A stretch of DNA of 9,046 nt. Origin: PWND01 sp964601515 (GTDB lineage Bacteria > Bacteroidota > Bacteroidia > Bacteroidales > UBA7960). The translations under genes were made by a program, and so were the position numbers. Shown here piece after piece: positions 5,411 to 9,046 of the stretch. The stretch spans positions 1 to 9,046 of the forward strand of contig CAZRNU010000126.1 in NCBI GenBank assembly GCA_964601515.1, given 5' to 3'. A model generated the notes under the pieces. It was not told the DNA's origin and did not search any database. It worked only from the letters and a program-made list of their open reading frames with translations. Each line of letters opens with the position of its first letter. Position 1 is the stretch's first letter.

Positions 5411-7168
5411 ATGAATACAATTGGTAAGGTAACCGGAATTATTGCAAATCTTGTTGTTGTTGAAACTGAGGACAAAGTTGCACAAAACGAAATTTGCTAT
5501 ATAAATCATGAAGGTACCCGCCTTATGGCAGAGGTAATCAAGATTTTGGGTAAAAAGGTTTATGTACAAGTTTTTGAAAGTACCAGGGGGTTAAAAGTAG
5601 GCGCTGAAGTAGAATTTATGGGGCACATGCTTGAGGTAACTCTAGGCCCAGGAATTCTTTCAAAGAATTTTGACGGCTTACAGAACGACCTTGACAAGAT
5701 GGAAGGTGTGTTTTTAAAGCGCGGCGAATACACTGAAGCGCTTGAATATGATAAAAAATACAGCTTCAAGCCACTTGCAAAACAAGGTGATAAAGTTCAG
5801 GCCGGAGATTGGCTTGGAGAAGTGATAGAAAACTGGATTTCTCACAAAATCATGGTTCCTTTCAAGATGAAGGGTGAATATACCTTAAAAAGTGTGGTAA
5901 AAGAAGGTGATTACACTATCAATGAAAAAATAGCCATTGTAACTGATAAAGATGGTAAAGATCATGAAATTACAATGACTCAGAATTGGCCTGTAAAAGT
6001 GCCTATCAAAGCATACAAAGAGAAACCCAGACCGTTCAAAATCCTTGAAACCGGTGTAAGGGTTATTGACACTCTTAATCCAATGGCAGAAGGTGGTACA
6101 GGTTTCATCCCGGGACCATTCGGTTCAGGAAAAACAGTTTTGCAACATGCGTTATCTAAATACGCTGAAGCAGACCTTGTAATTGTGGCTGCTTGCGGAG
6201 AAAGGGCAAACGAAGTTGTGGAAATATTTACAGAATTCCCTGAACTTGAAGACCCACGCTCTGGACGTAAGTTGATGGAACGTACCACAATTATTGCAAA
6301 CACATCAAACATGCCTGTTGCAGCTCGTGAAGCTTCTGTTTATACAGCAATGACGCTTGCTGAATATTATCGAAGCATGGGACTTAAAGTTCTTTTACTT
6401 GCCGACTCTACTTCTCGCTGGGCTCAGGCGCTTAGAGAAATGTCGAACCGTATGGAAGAGCTTCCCGGACCTGACGGATTCCCAATGGACCTTCCGGCTA
6501 TTATTTCAAACTTCTATTCAAGAGCAGGTTTTACATATCTGCACAATGGCAATAGCGGCTCTATTACTTTCATAGGAACGGTATCACCTGCAGGTGGTAA
6601 CCTTAAAGAGCCTGTTACTGAGAGTACTAAAAAAGCTGCAAGATGTTTTTATGCATTATCGCAGCAAAGAGCAGACAGTAAAAGATACCCTGCAATTGAT
6701 GCAATAGATAGCTATTCTAAATATTTGGAATATCCTGAAATTATAAAATACTTCAGCGAAAATGTTGATGAAAAATGGGTTGATAACGTGCTTTATGCAA
6801 AAAACACTCTACTAAGAGGTAAAGAAGCATACGAACAAATCAACATTCTTGGTGATGACGGCGTTCCATTGAGCTATCACTTAACTTACTGGAAGTCGGA
6901 AATTGTTGACTTTGTTATTCTTCAACAGGATGCTTTTGATAAAATTGATGCATCAACTTCTTTTGAACGTCAGAATTATATGCTTAAAAAGGTGAAAAAT
7001 CTTTGTGAAAAGAATTACAACTTTGATTCTTTCGAAGCTGTAGGGCAATATTTCAAAAGAATTATTAATAACCTCAGACAGATGAATTATCAGGAATTCC
7101 AATCTGAAGGTTTCAAAAAATTTGAAAAAGAACTAGAACAAATAATTCAAGAAAGGGAGGCTGCATAA
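5411..7168 (+). CDS. atpA: V-type ATP synthase/ATPase catalytic subunit A
   Basis: This is the nucleotide-hydrolysing or -synthesising subunit of the A3B3 head. Its 585-aa length is typical of A subunits, including the extra non-homologous region (about 115-200) absent from F-type beta. The Walker A loop GPFGSGKT is at 235-242 with Lys241. The catalytic glutamate lies in CGERANE (262-268) as Glu264. Walker B with its aspartate is LLLADSTSRW (328-337, Asp332). VSPAGGNLKEPVTEST (391-406) and RYPAIDAIDSYSKY (425-438) match the A-type core. The middle Gly of the usual GERGNE is Ala here, which I recall as a lineage trait also in Chlamydia. The nucleotide-binding residues are all intact, so the protein should be active. 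The stop overlaps the start of B by one base (TAATG). Whether the enzyme pumps H+ or Na+, or makes or uses ATP, depends on the K subunit outside the window. Confidence 0.97.
   Translation: MNTIGKVTGIIANLVVVETEDKVAQNEICYINHEGTRLMAEVIKILGKKVYVQVFESTRGLKVGAEVEFMGHMLEVTLGPGILSKNFDGLQNDLDKMEGVFLKRGEYTEALEYDKKYSFKPLAKQGDKVQAGDWLGEVIENWISHKIMVPFKMKGEYTLKSVVKEGDYTINEKIAIVTDKDGKDHEITMTQNWPVKVPIKAYKEKPRPFKILETGVRVIDTLNPMAEGGTGFIPGPFGSGKTVLQHALSKYAEADLVIVAACGERANEVVEIFTEFPELEDPRSGRKLMERTTIIANTSNMPVAAREASVYTAMTLAEYYRSMGLKVLLLADSTSRWAQALREMSNRMEELPGPDGFPMDLPAIISNFYSRAGFTYLHNGNSGSITFIGTVSPAGGNLKEPVTESTKKAARCFYALSQQRADSKRYPAIDAIDSYSKYLEYPEIIKYFSENVDEKWVDNVLYAKNTLLRGKEAYEQINILGDDGVPLSYHLTYWKSEIVDFVILQQDAFDKIDASTSFERQNYMLKKVKNLCEKNYNFDSFEAVGQYFKRIINNLRQMNYQEFQSEGFKKFEKELEQIIQEREAA
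7154..7160 (+). promoter_or_regulatory. Shine-Dalgarno-like site before subunit B
   Basis: AGGGAGG, containing a full GGAGG at 7156-7160, sits 7 nt before the B start codon within the last codons of A. None of the other plus-strand starts in the window shows a comparable site, so it stands out in a genome that otherwise seems not to use them. It may help the high output of B or reinitiation after A. Confidence 0.5.
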
Positions 7169-8493
7169 TGGAAAAGGAAACAAAAGCTTTTCAAAGAATA
7201 TACACTAAGTTATTCCAGCTTACAAAAGCAACCGTATCTCTGAAAGCACAGGGTATTGGCAACGAAGAACTTGCAATTGTTGACGGTCGTTTGGCTCAGG
7301 TTGTGAAAATCATGGACGACATTGTTACATTACAAGTTTTTGCCGGAACAGAGGGTATTTCAACAAATGCTGAAGTTATCTTTTCCGGTAAAGCTCCTTC
7401 TTTAAAAGTTGGAGAAGACCTTGCAGGAAGATTTTTTAACTCATACGGACAGCCTATTGAAGGTGGTGATATAATGGGTGAAGAAAGAGAAATCGGTGGA
7501 CCCAGTGTTAACCCCGTAAGAAGAAAACAGCCATCTGAGCTTATTGCAACAGGTATTGCAGGTATCGACCTTAACAACACACTGGTTACAGGACAAAAAA
7601 TTCCTTTCTTTGCAGACCCCGACCAGCCATTCAACCAGGTTATGGCAATGGTTGCTCTTCGTGCAAAAGCCGATAAAATTATTCTTGGTGGTGTTGGTCT
7701 TACAAACGACGATTATCTGTTCTTTAAGAATGTGTTCGACAATGCAGGTGCACTTGATAGAATTGTTGGTTTTATTAATACAACTGAAGACCCACCTGTT
7801 GAAAGGCTTCTTATTCCTGACATGGCTCTTACTGCTGCAGAGTATTTTGCAGTTGAGAAACAGGAGAAAGTACTTGTTCTGCTAACAGACTTAACTTTAT
7901 ACGCTGATGCTTTGAGTATTGTATCTAACCGTATGGACCAGATTCCATCAAAAGATAGTATGCCGGGTTCGCTTTATTCCGACCTTGCGCGTCTGTACGA
8001 AAAAGCAGTACAGTTTCCTGATGGGGGCTCGATTACTATTATTGCCGTTACAACTCTTTCAAGTGGTGATATCACTCACGCTATTCCCGACAACACCGGT
8101 TATATTACTGAAGGTCAGCTTTTCTTAAGAAAAGATTCTGATATTGGTAAAGTAATCGTTGACCCGTTTAGAAGTTTGTCGAGACTTAAGCAGCTTGTAA
8201 TCGGGAAAAAAACTCGTGAAGACCATCCCCAAGTTATGAATGCTGCAGTAAGGCTTTATGCTGATGCTGCTAATGCAAAAACAAAACTTGAAAACGGATT
8301 CGACCTTTCTGACTACGATGAAAGAACACTAGAATTTGCAAAAGCTTATTCGGAAAAACTTCTTGCCATTGATGTAAACATTGATGTTGACACAATGCTT
8401 GAGACTGCCTACGAACTTTTCAGAGAGTATTTCTCTGTTGCTGAAGTAGGTTTGAAAAATGAATTTGTTGAAAAATACTGGAACAAGAACTAA
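7168..8493 (+). CDS. atpB: V-type ATP synthase/ATPase regulatory subunit B
   Basis: This is the non-catalytic partner that alternates with A in the hexameric head. The 441-aa length is slightly short of many archaeal B subunits (about 460) but normal for this lineage. TGIAGIDLNNTLVTGQKIP (128-146) is the B-type core signature. In place of the archaeal FSGSGLPHN loop it has FFADPDQPFNQ (147-157), so no P-loop is formed and the site is non-catalytic. VLLTDLTLYADAL (237-249), PDNTGYITEGQ (307-317) and SLSRL (336-340) follow. Arg339 is in the position of the arginine finger that reaches into the A catalytic site. The gene starts in the TAATG overlap with A, and its TAA stop is followed at once, in the same frame, by the ATG of D. 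Confidence 0.96.
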   Translation: MEKETKAFQRIYTKLFQLTKATVSLKAQGIGNEELAIVDGRLAQVVKIMDDIVTLQVFAGTEGISTNAEVIFSGKAPSLKVGEDLAGRFFNSYGQPIEGGDIMGEEREIGGPSVNPVRRKQPSELIATGIAGIDLNNTLVTGQKIPFFADPDQPFNQVMAMVALRAKADKIILGGVGLTNDDYLFFKNVFDNAGALDRIVGFINTTEDPPVERLLIPDMALTAAEYFAVEKQEKVLVLLTDLTLYADALSIVSNRMDQIPSKDSMPGSLYSDLARLYEKAVQFPDGGSITIIAVTTLSSGDITHAIPDNTGYITEGQLFLRKDSDIGKVIVDPFRSLSRLKQLVIGKKTREDHPQVMNAAVRLYADAANAKTKLENGFDLSDYDERTLEFAKAYSEKLLAIDVNIDVDTMLETAYELFREYFSVAEVGLKNEFVEKYWNKN

Positions 8494-9046
8494 ATGGCTA
8501 TAAAATTTCAATATAACAAAACAGCTTTACAGCAGCTCAACAAACAGTTGAAAATGCGTGAAAGGGCTTTGCCTACTCTAAAGAATAAGGAGTCTGCTTT
8601 GAGAATTGAAGTCAAAAAAGCAAAAACACAAGCAGAAGAACTTGACGAAAAGCTTCAGCAAAAACTTAATGAATATCAGAAAGCTGTTGAACTTTGGGGT
8701 GAATTTGAAAATGATCTTGTATCAATTGAAGATGTAGCTCTTACTGTTAAGAAAATTGCAGGTGTTAAAACCCCTATTCTTGAAGAAGTAAAATTCTCGG
8801 TTAAAGAATTTAGCCTTTTCAACAAGCCAAGCTGGTTTCTTGATGGCATTGGAATCATCAAAGAGCTTGCTGCTATAGCAATTGAGCGTGAAGTGTTTTT
8901 TCAAAAAATGACTTTACTCGACCACGCGAGAAGAAAAACCACTCAAAAGGTAAATCTTTATGAGAAGGTTCAGATTCCGGGCTTTCAAGATGCAATACGT
9001 AAGATAAAGAGATTTATGGAAGATGAAGAAAACCTTTCTAAATCGT
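8494..9046 (+). CDS. atpD: V-type ATP synthase/ATPase subunit D (central stalk), 3' end cut by window
   Basis: Subunit D is the long rotor shaft turning inside A3B3. The ATG at 8494 follows the B stop with no spacer. 184 codons are visible, with no stop before the right edge. Subunit D is usually about 200-210 aa, so only the last 15-25 residues should be missing. The N-terminal helix starts MAIKFQYNKTALQQLNKQL, then a long charged coiled-coil segment (about 30-70) of Lys/Glu/Gln. The C-terminal helix carries the family ending NLYEKVQIPGFQDAIRKIKR (153-172) followed by acidic residues. The two terminal helices should pair as the coiled-coil shaft. The middle part (about 85-125) is the small globular part. 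The operon should continue with the membrane subunits I and K beyond the edge, judging from related operons. Confidence 0.93.
   Translation, partial: MAIKFQYNKTALQQLNKQLKMRERALPTLKNKESALRIEVKKAKTQAEELDEKLQQKLNEYQKAVELWGEFENDLVSIEDVALTVKKIAGVKTPILEEVKFSVKEFSLFNKPSWFLDGIGIIKELAAIAIEREVFFQKMTLLDHARRKTTQKVNLYEKVQIPGFQDAIRKIKRFMEDEENLSKS

Noticed and set aside
5980..6312. 110-aa open frame on the minus strand inside subunit A
   Set aside because: It lies opposite the conserved Walker A region of a certain gene, and its composition is that of an antisense shadow.
7544..7885. 113-aa plus-strand open frame inside subunit B in another frame
   Set aside because: It is Leu/Gln-rich noise from an overlapping frame of a well-conserved gene, with no separate start signal.

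Overview
The window reads as ordinary chromosomal DNA of an AT-rich member of the Bacteroidota, most likely an uncultured Bacteroidales-type bacterium and probably from a draft or metagenomic scaffold. Three things point that way. The promoters look like the Bacteroidetes TAnnTTTG type. Shine-Dalgarno sequences are nearly absent. The V-type ATPase has the subunit order and sequence style of the Bacteroidetes/Chlamydia/Spirochaete lineage. The family is inferred from reading the proteins, not from any database search.

Left part (1-1580): two minus-strand genes overlapping by 11 nt encode futalosine hydrolase (mqnB) and 1,4-dihydroxy-6-naphthoate synthase (mqnD). These are two steps of the futalosine route to menaquinone. 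Just past the end of mqnD lies a degenerate 7-bp tandem repeat.

Middle part (1600-3469): a compact divergent promoter region separates mqnB from a plus-strand pair whose reading frames overlap by ATGA. The pair encodes a PglC-like phosphoglycosyl transferase (membrane step) and a DegT/DnrJ/EryC1/StrS-family PLP sugar aminotransferase. Together they suggest synthesis of an amino-sugar-initiated glycan on a polyprenyl carrier. The start of the transferase is better placed at 1704 than at the longer TTG start at 1638, because a strong promoter box lies between the two.

Intergenic part (3470-3927): no gene. It is a mosaic of three unrelated short-period degenerate repeats, followed by a 100-N scaffold gap. 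The gap is flanked by two identical 55-bp sequences, which look like the shared k-mer end of two contigs rather than a real duplication. A probable promoter for the next operon follows.

Right part (3928-9046): the start of a V/A-type ATPase operon in the order E, DUF2764, A, B, D, cut by the window edge inside D. A and B form the catalytic hexamer, D the central rotor stalk, E the peripheral stalk, and the DUF2764 protein occupies the place where a subunit C equivalent would be expected. No F, G or canonical C gene is visible. The membrane subunits I and K would be expected just beyond the right edge.

I see no new defence, mobile or RNA system here. The points most worth a second look are the repeat mosaic, the probable false gap, the reduced V-ATPase gene set with its uncharacterised DUF2764 member, and the corrected start of the sugar transferase.
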